DNA of 64,000 bases, taken from a virus. The notes beneath the pieces were generated by a model. That model was not told the origin of the DNA, made no database searches, and saw only the letters and a program-made list of their open reading frames with translations. The stretch spans positions 124,001 through 188,000 of IMG/VR virus record IMGVR_UViG_3300037010_001227. One strand, 5' to 3'. Positions 31,869 through 40,234 of this stretch are shown here, in pieces (the stretch's first letter is position 1; each line of letters opens with the position of its first letter). Made by a program: the position numbers and the translations under genes.

Positions 31869-32103
31869 ACTTTTTCATATCCCAGAATCTACTTTCGTTG
31901 AATTTCTATTTGACGGAATTAGATCAAAAACCAACTGGAAAAAGTGGTTAAAAAATAACAAAATTTGTTATTATCCAAAAGCTAAAGCATATGGTTGGAG
32001 GAGTAATTCTTGTGCAAAAAAGGTTACTAGTTATCCAGGTAAAGATATAATTCTACTTAACAGTAAAGAATTTGATATTATTGAGGTAAAAGATGCAAAA
32101 TGA
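31858..32103 (+). CDS. FHLPS-family paralogue 3, 81 aa
   Basis: ATG 31858 (an upstream in-frame ATG is a shadow). YKLFHIPESTFVEFLF at the start and KEFDIIEVKD at the end are the clearest family hallmarks. It overlaps the next gene by 11 bases. Confidence 0.6.
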   Translation: MAYKLFHIPESTFVEFLFDGIRSKTNWKKWLKNNKICYYPKAKAYGWRSNSCAKKVTSYPGKDIILLNSKEFDIIEVKDAK

Positions 32104-32377
32104 TATTAAATGGGCACTGTTTCATGTGCCTAAGTCAGATGTTATATTTGTATCAGAAACAAGACACTTCATTGAAGAAACTCTGAATAACTATTGTATA
32201 TACCTTCAAAATGGTGTATACTTTTACACAGCACAAGAAGATTTTCCTCATAAAGAAAAGGAAGCAATCAAGCTTGATAAAGCTGAGTTTGATCTTCTCA
32301 AAATTCAAGTATTACAATCAACGGACACGGTATTTTCTTACAAGGTTTTAGAGCACGCTAAAATGGACAAAAAGTGA
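32093..32377 (+). CDS. FHLPS-family paralogue 4, 94 aa
   Basis: WALFHVPKSDVIFVSET at the start and KAEFDLLKIQVLQS near the end match paralogue 3. A longer tail extends past the core. Overlapping starts suggest the four genes are translated as one set. Confidence 0.6.
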   Translation: MQNDIKWALFHVPKSDVIFVSETRHFIEETLNNYCIYLQNGVYFYTAQEDFPHKEKEAIKLDKAEFDLLKIQVLQSTDTVFSYKVLEHAKMDKK

Positions 32378-32558
32378 GCTTAAGCAGCTATTTGCATCAC
32401 GATTAAATAAAGAACAATTTGCCTCTAAGATGGCAGAACGTGGAACTCATATTATAACTCCTGATATGGCTTCTACATTAGACTATCGGACAGATCGATC
32501 AAGATTCTTTGTTAAGCTTGATCCAACTGGTATTGTTATTGGAGGAGATTTTGGATGA
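32355..32558 (+). CDS. I78-inhibitor-like protein with apparent ACG start
   Basis: The frame WTKSELKQLFASRLNKEQF to TGA 32556 is intact, but in frame there is only ACG 32355 after an upstream TAG; AAGG lies 10 bases before. ACG differs from ATG by one base. The C-terminus (ITPDMASTLDYRTDRSRFF, ending GIVIGGDFG) follows the peptidase inhibitor I78 pattern (DYRxDR, then a terminal Gly strand). It may inhibit a host serine protease. Confidence 0.5.
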   Translation, partial: TLKWTKSELKQLFASRLNKEQFASKMAERGTHIITPDMASTLDYRTDRSRFFVKLDPTGIVIGGDFG

Positions 32559-32664
32559 CTGGAACTGCTTGCTCATTACTGATATTCAAATGAATGGACC
32601 TGAAAGACTGTTAATAGGACTCTATCAAAAAAAGTATTGTGAACAGATAAAACTGGAAGAGTGA
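32551..32664 (+). CDS. 37-residue protein, TTG start
   Basis: GGAGGA lies 5 bases before TTG 32551, inside the previous gene. The product is MDDWNCLLITDIQMNGPERL plus a basic end. No family. Confidence 0.45.
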   Translation: MDDWNCLLITDIQMNGPERLLIGLYQKKYCEQIKLEE

Positions 32665-32753
32665 AAATAGCAGTTAACAAAAGTAATGAAATAGCATGGT
32701 CATACTGTTTCATTACTGCAAGCGACTTTAATAATAGATTCCTTGCCTCATGA
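32661..32753 (+). CDS. 30-residue protein, GTG start
   Basis: GTG 32661 overlaps the previous stop (GTGA) with GGAAGAG upstream. Beta-rich short peptide. Plausible from coupling only. Confidence 0.3.
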   Translation: MKIAVNKSNEIAWSYCFITASDFNNRFLAS

Positions 32754-32789
32754 ATATGACTATATTAAACATTGTAATAGGAGGGTTTG

Positions 32790-33791
32790 ATGAATGTTAC
32801 GCAGAACTTGATCAACAACATCCTTAAAGCTAAGACAGTTTACTATCATTCTGGTTGTCCAGACGGTATTATTGCAAGGGAGTTTATTTTTCGAACATTA
32901 ACTGAAGGTATGAATAAACCTTGCACGGCTGTGTTTGAACCATATTTTCCTGGTAATAAGTTGACTGTAACTGACAACTGTGTTTTCATTGATGTTGCTC
33001 CAATTCAAGAGCAATATGAAGACTTTTTAAAAGCTGGTAGTGTTATTATGGACCACCATATTACCAATAAGCCAAGCAATTATGATGAGCTGGATATTGC
33101 TTATCCAGATCAACTTAGATTTGGTCTGAATGCAAACAATGAGAGTGGAGCCCAACTTGCTTTTGAATGTTTGGAGTTTCACCTAAAAGCAAAGGGCTAT
33201 ATTGGCTTTACAGGTAGTATTGAACGACATATTGCCAATCTTATTGCGATTGGTGATTGTTGGGATACTAAAAGTCCTTTTTTTGAAAAAGCCAGATTCC
33301 TTGGTCAATACATTGCAATGTATGGGAATGATTATGACAAAGGTATCCCTGGACAAAACTTCATTGAACAAGCCTACGAATATGGTAGACTAAGAAAGAG
33401 AAGTTTTGAGCGGACGGTCAAGAAAGTTATTATCCAACAGTTTTCAATGAGTGTTCCTGAAAGAGTAATGAAAATTGCTTTTATGAACACTCATGATGGA
33501 ATATCTGATGTGTCTGAAATACTTAGAATAGAACAGAATATTGATCTAATTGTTGGTTGGATTATCCAAAAGATACTGATTGACGGTGTTCCAACTGACG
33601 TAATTTCTTACTCACTTCGATCTAATGACAAGTTTGACTGTTCTAAGTTTGCTAAATACTGCAATATTCGTGGTGGAGGTCATCCAAAAGCAGCTGGATT
33701 TATTATCAACCTATCTGAAACAAACAGACTTAATGGTATGGATTATTTTATGCAACTTCTAGCTACTTACTCACCTAAAAGTTATGTTTAA
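32790..33791 (+). CDS. DHH-family phosphoesterase
   Basis: The 333-residue protein has HSGCPDGIIA near residue 17, MDHHITN at 86-92 (the DHH motif), a further Asp near GDCWD, and the DHHA1 motif GGGHPKAAGF near 293. This is the layout of RecJ/NrnA/GdpP catalytic cores: Mn-dependent hydrolysis of nanoRNA, cyclic dinucleotides or single-strand DNA. With no RecJ OB fold or membrane part, a NrnA-like nano-RNase or cyclic-dinucleotide hydrolase is more likely. AGGAGG before the ATG. Confidence 0.85.
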   Translation: MNVTQNLINNILKAKTVYYHSGCPDGIIAREFIFRTLTEGMNKPCTAVFEPYFPGNKLTVTDNCVFIDVAPIQEQYEDFLKAGSVIMDHHITNKPSNYDELDIAYPDQLRFGLNANNESGAQLAFECLEFHLKAKGYIGFTGSIERHIANLIAIGDCWDTKSPFFEKARFLGQYIAMYGNDYDKGIPGQNFIEQAYEYGRLRKRSFERTVKKVIIQQFSMSVPERVMKIAFMNTHDGISDVSEILRIEQNIDLIVGWIIQKILIDGVPTDVISYSLRSNDKFDCSKFAKYCNIRGGGHPKAAGFIINLSETNRLNGMDYFMQLLATYSPKSYV

Positions 33792-33969
33792 TATAGAACC
33801 ACATGCATTTAGCAAACGAATTAAGATGATGCCTTATGTGGTTTGTTCGAAATGTGGTATGGTGAAACTAAATAACCCATTTTCTTTATGGTGTATTAGA
33901 ATGGGTTGTGACCACGAAGAACATCCAGACTATAACAATCAACGAAGTAAGGCATTACATGTATCTTGA
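33784..33969 (+). CDS. Zinc-knuckle protein, 61 aa
   Basis: The start overlaps the DHH gene by 8 bases. VVCSKCGMVKLNN (residues 19-31) and CIRMGCDHEEH (38-48) make a treble-clef or zinc-ribbon. I have seen this N-terminus in other phage genes, without a known role. Confidence 0.6.
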   Translation: MFNIEPHAFSKRIKMMPYVVCSKCGMVKLNNPFSLWCIRMGCDHEEHPDYNNQRSKALHVS

Positions 33970-34125
33970 ACTTGAATTACACAACAAGACTTATACATCT
34001 ATAAAAATAATAGATGTTAAGGATTCATAGGGACTTATTAATAGGTTTTCAATCAATTCATGAGTGGTCATGGATCTCTTAGTTTAAATCTTATTAATGG
34101 TAATATATTAGTGTTAAGTAAGTAG
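33959..34125 (+). pseudogene. Broken small gene
   Basis: ATG 33959 gives MYLELELHNKTYTSIKIIDV, then TAG 34028; the sense continues (GLINRFSINS) and then shifts frame to MSGHGSLSLNLINGNILVL to TAG 34125. One substitution and one frameshift explain it. The next 100 bases hold no convincing gene. Confidence 0.5.
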
Positions 34126-34230
34126 CACCTAAATGCAGGAACACTCACAATCGTGGAATGATTTGTTTGTTGCTGCTATTACTAAACCTCACGGTTTCAT
34201 CACATTTTCAATCCTTCTAAGGAGACTACA

Positions 34231-34671
34231 ATGGTAGAAGAGACACAGCCTAGAGATTACAGAGAGATTCGTAAGTGGATTAAGGGATTCCATCGGGGTT
34301 CTTATAATCTTATTGGGTTTCTGATGGCTTCTTATAATAAGGAAACTGAGTCAGTTAGAGTTGGTTGGAGTTTTTGTGCTCCAACAGATGTTTTCAGTAA
34401 GAAAGTAGCTGAAAACATTGCTCGTGGACGTATCGACAAGATGACTACAGCTCGTATCCCCAAGCGTTATCTGGATGAAGTTGAAATATTCGTTCAGACT
34501 TGCAAAGCATATTACAACACGAATGAAATCTATGTTTGTTGCGGTAATACTTGCGATACTGATCCAGGCTATTTTGATGAAGAAGATTGCAATTGTTCTA
34601 TTTGTGATACGTGTGAGGATTTAGATTGCAAAGAATGTACAGAGTGTGATGGTTGTTCAGAGTATGATTAA
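34231..34671 (+). CDS. Protein with Cys-rich C-terminus, 146 aa
   Basis: AAGGAGA before the ATG. The first 105 residues are mixed alpha/beta; the last 40 contain twelve Cys among acidic residues (CNCSICDTCEDLDC and so on), likely to bind two or more metal ions. An acidic metal-binding tail is unusual for a nucleic-acid binder. No family known. Confidence 0.6.
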   Translation: MVEETQPRDYREIRKWIKGFHRGSYNLIGFLMASYNKETESVRVGWSFCAPTDVFSKKVAENIARGRIDKMTTARIPKRYLDEVEIFVQTCKAYYNTNEIYVCCGNTCDTDPGYFDEEDCNCSICDTCEDLDCKECTECDGCSEYD

Positions 34672-34956
34672 ACAAGCGGTAGGAGACTGTTAGTCAATGC
34701 TGAGGTCTAAATAACCAACTGTCAGAAGTGCCCAACTGCAAGACTGAAAGAACTCCTAAAGCAGGTTTTGCACACGAGTATTACGGTTCAAGTTCACCCT
34801 TTCAAACAACAGTAAGGAAAATGTCGTAATAATAGTAACGGGGTGGTATGTATAGTAAATAAACTTATTACAACAAATAGAACAATCTAAAATGGCCATC
34901 TGAAGCACCACACGGTAATCAGATATCAGATTGGTGTCCACTTTCACAGGAGAAAT
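34672..34956 (+). other. Gap without a clear gene
   Basis: One frame (34710-34830) reads like coding sequence (QLSEVPNCKTERTPKAGF) but has no start. I see no hairpin or tRNA that I can defend. Confidence 0.3.
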
Positions 34957-35481
34957 ATGAAGACCCAGCCTATTAAGACATTTGAGTTTGTAGTTGCAAT
35001 AACTTCAGAAGAACCAAAGAAGGTTGAAATACCTTCTATTACAGCACTAAGTAACCATCTTCAGTATCTGATTGATCATCAGGCTGGAAGTTGGATTGGT
35101 CAGGATTGGGTTCCTGAACAGTATTATAATCCACAGCTTGATTATTCAATTAAAGAACTTGAAAATTTCTTTAAGACTCAGGCTAATGTTATTGCAAAGT
35201 GTAAGGAAACTCAAGTTAAACTTGAGAAACTTTACAGTGACCTTTGTAGGGAAATTGAAGAAGAAAAAGAAGAAAAAGAATTCAAAATTGGTGATAGGGT
35301 TATTCGAAATTGTCCTCCTGTTGACATTGGACCATATAGCATCATGAACGGTGAAATTGGAACAATCGTAGCAATTTCACCTAATGTAAATAATTGTTAT
35401 CGTGTTATTTGGGATAGATTTCCAAAATTCAAATGTTCATATAGTAAAAATCATTTACTGAAATATGGAGGAGGTCGTTAA
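34957..35481 (+). CDS. Protein with KOW/SH3-like C-terminus, 174 aa
   Basis: CAGGAGA before the ATG. A helical N-terminal half is followed by a Glu/Lys stretch and then a beta-rich region FKIGDRVIRN...GEIGTIVAISP...YRVIWD, the pattern of a small SH3-like or KOW barrel. The stop overlaps the dNMP kinase start. A nucleic-acid or protein adaptor role is possible. Confidence 0.6.
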   Translation: MKTQPIKTFEFVVAITSEEPKKVEIPSITALSNHLQYLIDHQAGSWIGQDWVPEQYYNPQLDYSIKELENFFKTQANVIAKCKETQVKLEKLYSDLCREIEEEKEEKEFKIGDRVIRNCPPVDIGPYSIMNGEIGTIVAISPNVNNCYRVIWDRFPKFKCSYSKNHLLKYGGGR

Positions 35482-36035
35482 TGAGAATAATGTTTGTTGG
35501 AAAAAAAAGAGCCGGAAAAGATATCGCCACTTCTTTCTTTAGAAGTCATTATGGTGGTTATACCGATAGTTTTGCGGCACCAATTTATGAGATTATGTAT
35601 AGTATCCAAGATAAACTTGGTATTGCTCGTCACAAAGACAGAGACATTCTCAAGTTTGTTGGTGCTTTAGGCCGTGCAATTGATCCTAATTTCTGGATTA
35701 ATAAGCTGAAAGAACGAGTTTTTGAATCTGCTCACCGTAATGAGAATGTGTTTATTTCAGACGGTAGATTTGAAAATGAGTTGAATGAAATGCGTAAGAT
35801 GGGATTCATTCTTGTTAAAATTCATTGTTCGGATTCAATCAGAAAGAATCGGCTACTTCCAGAAGATGTAGTTAATGATGCTGATATCTCTGAAAACGGT
35901 TATCCTGCCGATTATCCTTTCGATATGGTAATTACTAATGAAGGGACTCTTGAAGAGTTTCACAACGCTCTTTGGGAACTCGGAAACAAAGTAACCAAGA
36001 ATGAAATTAAGCCTAGAACAGTATTTGATTCCTGA
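35481..36035 (+). CDS. Deoxynucleoside monophosphate kinase (T4 gp1-like)
   Basis: The P-loop GKKRAGKD (residues 7-14) opens a 184-residue protein with the short LID and late Arg/Asp patterns of phage dNMP kinases. It would phosphorylate dNMPs to dNDPs, feeding phage DNA synthesis together with ThyX and the deaminase-like enzyme. T4 gp1 is larger (241 aa). It is coupled upstream by TAATG and overlaps the next gene by 35 bases. Confidence 0.75.
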   Translation: MRIMFVGKKRAGKDIATSFFRSHYGGYTDSFAAPIYEIMYSIQDKLGIARHKDRDILKFVGALGRAIDPNFWINKLKERVFESAHRNENVFISDGRFENELNEMRKMGFILVKIHCSDSIRKNRLLPEDVVNDADISENGYPADYPFDMVITNEGTLEEFHNALWELGNKVTKNEIKPRTVFDS

Positions 36036-36414
36036 GCATAGATTTCCAATTCCATTTCATCCTTTCAAGGAATTGGAATGCTATCACTACTACGATGGTC
36101 CTGTTTGTGCTCTCGTAGAAGATGGAAGACAAAAATATATTTCAATTTATTGGAATGAGAACAGAGAGGCTCAAACTCAAACATTTGTTTATTTTCCTAC
36201 GGATGAAGTTACAACAGATGCCTTAGTCAATAATAAAATAACATTGCTAGAGTTTGAACTATCTGTTCCTTATATAATAGTAATACGAGAATACTTTAAA
36301 GATATTTATCCTTCAGCATGTTGGAAAGTATCTCCACTATTAGTAGATCCAAAAGAATTTGCGAGTCCAGGAGTATATATGTTTCTGGAGCCGCCAGCAG
36401 AGGAGAAACAATGA
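36001..36414 (+). CDS. Hypothetical protein, 137 aa
   Basis: It starts inside the kinase gene, so it is probably co-translated. Beta-rich, with aromatic clusters (HPFKELECYHYYDGP, FVYFPTDE). No catalytic motif visible. It overlaps the next ATG by 4 bases. Confidence 0.6.
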   Translation: MKLSLEQYLIPEHRFPIPFHPFKELECYHYYDGPVCALVEDGRQKYISIYWNENREAQTQTFVYFPTDEVTTDALVNNKITLLEFELSVPYIIVIREYFKDIYPSACWKVSPLLVDPKEFASPGVYMFLEPPAEEKQ

Positions 36415-37019
36415 ATCTAGTAGTAGAAAACATCGGTAAGGAACGGGCTTCTTATGTAATCGGTTTTGAAGGTCATATCAATGCTGAAACTAAGGAACCT
36501 ATTCATATTAGTAAGCGTAGTGTAGAAGTTCTAAAGCAGATGATTGATCTTGGTAACCAGTTTAATGCTGCAAAGCCAATGCTAGAAAAGGGTGTCTTTG
36601 ATCGTCTAAAGGGTTTTCCCAATGGCGAAGATATTCTTCTCTATCTTGAAAACAATGGTATTGATGTGTTCGAGTATATCGAAACTGCATCAAAGACCTT
36701 TGAAGATACCGTCAAGGCAAGTGGAAACACAGGTGAACGTGCAAAGAGGGGTCAGGGATATATTTCCAAATCTCAGAAGTTCGCTAATAACAGTGTTGCT
36801 AAGTTAGCTTGTCTTCTAGCGCCTGCATCTAAGACTGGCACAGTATCAGACGAACAGCTAATTGCTGGTTTTGACGCTGCTGTTAAGATGATGAGTGAAG
36901 TAACACAGGAAAACGCTGTAGCTATCGCTCGTAAGATTGCAGAAAAGACTGGCTTGGATAGTGATGGTAGAATAAGGCTTCGCGCAGAAAGTGTTAAAGA
37001 AGAAAATACTGAAGAGTAA
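36411..37019 (+). CDS. Hypothetical protein, 202 aa, probably highly expressed
   Basis: GAGGAG before ATG 36411. The helical, charged soluble protein uses C- and G-ending codons (CGT, AAG, GAC) more than its neighbours, a mark of high expression, as in the MoxR and HU genes. A DNA- or structure-associated role would fit, but there is no family match. Confidence 0.65.
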   Translation: MNLVVENIGKERASYVIGFEGHINAETKEPIHISKRSVEVLKQMIDLGNQFNAAKPMLEKGVFDRLKGFPNGEDILLYLENNGIDVFEYIETASKTFEDTVKASGNTGERAKRGQGYISKSQKFANNSVAKLACLLAPASKTGTVSDEQLIAGFDAAVKMMSEVTQENAVAIARKIAEKTGLDSDGRIRLRAESVKEENTEE

Positions 37020-37039
37020 GTTGTATTTTTAGTTTTGTG

Positions 37040-37640
37040 CTTCTTGCATTTTAACTTGATTTTCGGGAGAAATTTTTCTATTTTGTTCTTTAGCGATTTT
37101 AGATAATTTCTCCCGAGTTTACTTAGTGTGTAGTTTACCAGGAATCTGTTTGTGAGTATCTGACATTTTTCTGGTTTCTTCTAATATAGGTTCTCTTATT
37201 TTATTGGACTGACGAATTTTCTCTTTAGATTCGTCAGTCCAAACTCTATTTTATTCCATTCAATTAACCGTTGGCGAGCCTCTTCTGAAATTGGATGAGG
37301 TTTGCCAGTAGCTAATATGGATTTAGCTTTTCGTTGTTCTTCAGTTAGTGGTGATTTCTTTATTACCAACCAGCCTGCTATTATACCCATTGTTATAGGA
37401 ATCAGAAATATCCATAGCACACTGTTCATAAAATAATAGATTTTTAAGTTCACAATATAGTAAAATTTCAAAAATAAAGTTAGCTTCGTCATGCTTATTC
37501 CAAGAGTTTTGTAATCTTGGTGAATAGTGGTTATCAGTTTAACTGGCCATACTAACAAGTTCGAAAGGTTACTATAGAACCTATATATATAATTTTCCAG
37601 TTACTAAATTACGAAGTTGATACATATCTGATATCTGTGG
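37040..37640 (-). pseudogene. GIY-YIG homing endonuclease, broken
   Basis: On the minus strand the fragments in order are: MYQLRNLVTGKLYI (GIY-YIG N-terminus with the G-I lost), GSIVTF after a frameshift, TDNHYSPRLQNSWNKHDE, then NNGYNSRLVGNKE, then NUMOD3-like repeats (PLTEEQRKAK, PHPISEEARQRL). Three or more frame changes. It fills most of the gap 37020-37760. Confidence 0.8.
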
Positions 37641-37760
37641 TAGTGCTTTGCTTGTCATATATTTACTTGTGTGGATGAATACGACTACGATACAGTGGAC
37701 GCTACTATGACAAAAGTGTTCAAGGTCATTAAACGTTACAGTTGGTAAAGTTGCTGGACA

Positions 37761-37863
37761 GGGTGGAATTTCTGACCTAGTCCTGTAAATAAGACTTTAG
37801 AAAAGTGCCTTTCGACCCGATTACATAGTAAGCCGGCTGATTTAAAACAAAACAATCCCACCC
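37761..37863 (+). ncRNA. Possible structured RNA ahead of a terminator
   Basis: GGGTGG (37761-37766) pairs with CCACCC (37858-37863), closing a 103-base segment that is richer in G+C than its surroundings, has no open frame, and is followed 21 bases later by a strong terminator. This is the layout of a small RNA gene. No known family recognised. Confidence 0.35.
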
Positions 37864-37884
37864 AGTCACGCAAAAATTGACCCT

Positions 37885-37908
37885 TGCCTCTCTTTTGAGG
37901 CATTTTTT
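37885..37908 (+). terminator. Rho-independent terminator
   Basis: TGCCTC and GAGGCA pair around TCTTTT, followed by T6. Confidence 0.85.
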
Positions 37909-37926
37909 ATGTTTGGAGTTTTTGAA

Positions 37927-38436
37927 ATGAAAATTGCGGGCATGTATCAGTTTGATAATATTCATAATGTTTATGTTAATGTTACACAGCCAATTGTAAT
38001 GCTAAGTAATTTACCAGCTTCTATCAAACGTGGATTTGAAGCAGCTCTTGTGGCATCTAATCATTCTGATGGATTGCAAAGAAGATTGAGAATGGGAGCT
38101 GCTATTTATGCTGGCTCCAGACTTTTGAGTATAGGCTTCAATCAGTATCAGAAAACAAAGCCAGGAAATAAGTTCTTCAAAGTTGGAGAAAATGGTGTGG
38201 TCAAAGAGTTTCTAAAGACCATTCATGCTGAACAAAATGCATTGATTAAAATCAGGCATAGAGATTATAGTAACAACAAACTCAGTATGTATATTTATAG
38301 ATCTGATTCAAATGGAAATCCTGCTACATCAGCACCATGTCCATTATGTCAAGCTGATATTAAAAAAGCTGGTATAGCTAAAGTTTATTTTATAGCTCCT
38401 GGTGGATATCTTGGTTATTGGAATACTGGTATTTAG
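37927..38436 (+). CDS. Cytidine/deoxycytidylate deaminase-family protein
   Basis: The zinc motif HAEQNA (H100, E102) and PCPLC (C138, C141) are the hallmark of the deaminase superfamily; spacing and the 169-residue length fit a nucleotide or nucleoside deaminase. It could make dUMP for ThyX, but the CPLC form also occurs in other base deaminases. TTTGGAG precedes ATG 37927; ATG 37909 lies at the terminator and is less likely. Confidence 0.75.
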   Translation: MKIAGMYQFDNIHNVYVNVTQPIVMLSNLPASIKRGFEAALVASNHSDGLQRRLRMGAAIYAGSRLLSIGFNQYQKTKPGNKFFKVGENGVVKEFLKTIHAEQNALIKIRHRDYSNNKLSMYIYRSDSNGNPATSAPCPLCQADIKKAGIAKVYFIAPGGYLGYWNTGI

Positions 38437-38446
38437 TATCTCTTTT

Positions 38447-38660
38447 TATATACCTACTAAATAATCGTATTTACCACATACTAGCTAACGTAATTTGTAT
38501 TTCTTTATCTAAAGTATTTTATAAAATACACTAAATTGTGTTTATTTCTACCATTTATTTTATTTGTTTCATTCCAGTATACATAGTTTTTGCATAGTTA
38601 TACTTATTATCAGAGATAATAATAAATTTATTAATAGCTTCTATTTGCATAAGTCGTTTA
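38447..38660 (-). pseudogene. Possible homing endonuclease fragment
   Basis: The minus strand reads MQIEAINKFIIISDNKYNYA and then KTMYTGMKQIK, like the repeat N-terminus of some endonuclease families (xFIxKAxxxHxNKYDYS). Stops follow. Otherwise this 264-base AT-rich gap is empty. Confidence 0.35.
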
Positions 38661-38700
38661 GGCTAATATACGCTATGTATCAGACTATACAGGATACCAG

Positions 38701-39327
38701 ATGAGAATCTCCGCTAAGGAATATATTAAGCAGTATAGAAGTGGTTGCGAAGATTACATTATGCAGTTTTTCGGAAATAGAGAAGAACTAGTAATTGAGG
38801 GTGGTTTCCTTAAATGGGAACAGGATGCTTCTCAATGGGCTGGGCCTTGGATGGGAAATTTTGTTCTGTATGTAGTTTCTGATTTCAGACAAACCAGACT
38901 GCCGAAAGAAGAAGAACTTAAAACTAAATATTCCGAATACGTAATGGCTAATATAGATTCGTATCCACAGGATGTTGTTAGTAAGTGTTTTACTGAAGAT
39001 CAATTTACCTGTTTCGTAGATGGTAAGAAATGGATAAGAACACAATTAACACTGGATGAACGAAGAGAGATTGTGGCAAATCTCTCCAGACAGGAAGTTA
39101 TGGATCTGAGTTTATCTATTAGAACTCAGATAAATCATTTCAATACAGTTGAAATATTGGGAGATGTTTGTAAAGAGCGTCCTTTTAAGTTGTATCTTTG
39201 CGGAAACAATGATACAGCATATTCTAAAACTTTTGCTACAAAGGAAGAAGCACTCTCAATGTTAGCCAAACTAGAACAAACTTCTAGTTGGGATATCATC
39301 TTTAACTATTTTGTATTCACTAAGTAG
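38701..39327 (+). CDS. Hypothetical protein, 208 aa
   Basis: AGGATACCAG before the ATG. Mixed alpha/beta, Trp-rich (LKWEQDASQWAGPWMGNF near residues 38-55), no metal motif. It ends 8 bases before a decayed gene. Unknown. Confidence 0.65.
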   Translation: MRISAKEYIKQYRSGCEDYIMQFFGNREELVIEGGFLKWEQDASQWAGPWMGNFVLYVVSDFRQTRLPKEEELKTKYSEYVMANIDSYPQDVVSKCFTEDQFTCFVDGKKWIRTQLTLDERREIVANLSRQEVMDLSLSIRTQINHFNTVEILGDVCKERPFKLYLCGNNDTAYSKTFATKEEALSMLAKLEQTSSWDIIFNYFVFTK

Positions 39328-39335
39328 AAGCATTT

Positions 39336-39530
39336 ATGACCAGTGCTGATGCACGATTCAAACACGATTCAAACACGATGAACTAATGTTTCGATTATTT
39401 ATCAAACGAGACAATAATACAATAATACAATAACTCAAGAAGAAAATAAAAATCTTCTAGAATAAATGGATAATCTATGGTATGATCTATCTGAAGATGA
39501 ACTGGATAAAGTTAATGCCTTAGTAAGGTA
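39336..39530 (+). pseudogene. Small gene broken by two micro-duplications and a stop
   Basis: ATG 39336 reads MTSADARFKHD, then an 11-base tandem duplication (TCAAACACGAT twice) shifts the frame. A second 8-base duplication follows (AATACAATA repeats), then TITQEENKNLLE, TAA, and MDNLWYDLSEDELDKVNALV. Removing both duplications and reading TAA as CAA gives one continuous helical protein. Confidence 0.6.
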
Positions 39531-39561
39531 GACCGTAAACAACTATGAATTAAAGGAACCT

Positions 39562-39993
39562 ATGATGGGACGGAAAGCGTATAGAGCAGTAGATTTAGAC
39601 GGAACTCTAGCATATTATACTAAATATGCTGGAGCTACTGTTATAGGAAAACCTATTGAACCAATGTTAGCTCAGGTAAAGAAGTGGCTTGAAAACGGTG
39701 ATAGAGTGGCTATTTTCACGTCAAGAGTAGATCCTTCAGCAAAAGACCATAGAGAAGCTACTCTTGCTGTTGAACATTGGTGTAAAATTCATATTGGGCG
39801 CATTCTTCTTGTTACTGCTGTAAAGTCAAAAGATTTTACACATTTCTATGATGATCGAGCACAACAGGTTATCAAGAACAAAGGTATTATAGTAGAATCA
39901 CCCAACTTTGACGAAATAATTACTGACATTAATGATAATGGAAACCGTGCCGAAAGTATTCGTGTAGCTGGAGGATTAAATGGCAACTTCTAA
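39562..39993 (+). CDS. HAD-superfamily phosphatase
   Basis: VDLDGTLAYY (D11, D13), TSRVD near residue 54 and FYDDRA near 97 are HAD motifs I, II and IV, without a large cap. The compact 143-residue form matches the phosphatase domain found beside polynucleotide kinases. A 3' end or nucleotide phosphatase role is an inference. AAAGGAAC precedes two in-phase ATGs (39562, 39565). Confidence 0.75.
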   Translation: MMGRKAYRAVDLDGTLAYYTKYAGATVIGKPIEPMLAQVKKWLENGDRVAIFTSRVDPSAKDHREATLAVEHWCKIHIGRILLVTAVKSKDFTHFYDDRAQQVIKNKGIIVESPNFDEIITDINDNGNRAESIRVAGGLNGNF

Positions 39994-40020
39994 GTATTAT
40001 GGATATTGAGAATGTAAGGC

Positions 40021-40158
40021 ATGAAGAAAGATTTCTGTCTTACTCCTAAATTTGAATTGACAGATAATCAGGTTCTTTATGTGGATTATTCAGGGCATGC
40101 TGTTGTTATGGACTTGAAGGCTAGTGGTCACCAGATACAATTGATTGGCATCAAATAG
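40021..40158 (+). CDS. 45-residue hypothetical protein
   Basis: TAAGG before the ATG. Beta-rich small chain. Just upstream, ATG 39980 opens a 14-codon frame with one internal TGA that ends by ATGA overlap with this gene. Confidence 0.5.
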   Translation: MKKDFCLTPKFELTDNQVLYVDYSGHAVVMDLKASGHQIQLIGIK

Positions 40159-40160
40159 CA

Positions 40161-40226
40161 ATGAAACCTGTATGCTATTTTACTCCACAAGAACTTGTAG
40201 ATTTGGCCAGACAGCGTATTAATTAA
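40161..40226 (+). CDS. 21-residue peptide
   Basis: It starts 2 bases after the previous stop. YFTPQELVDLARQRIN looks like one amphipathic helix. Very short and uncertain. Confidence 0.3.
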   Translation: MKPVCYFTPQELVDLARQRIN

Positions 40227-40234
40227 GGAGTGAC

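Noticed and set aside
34133-34237. 34-codon + strand ORF
   Set aside because: Poor start context, no ribosome site, and overlap with the well-supported gene at 34231.
39351-39440. Short direct repeats that might be iterons or a CRISPR remnant
   Set aside because: They are only two copies each and are micro-duplications inside a broken coding frame. No CRISPR array is present in the window.
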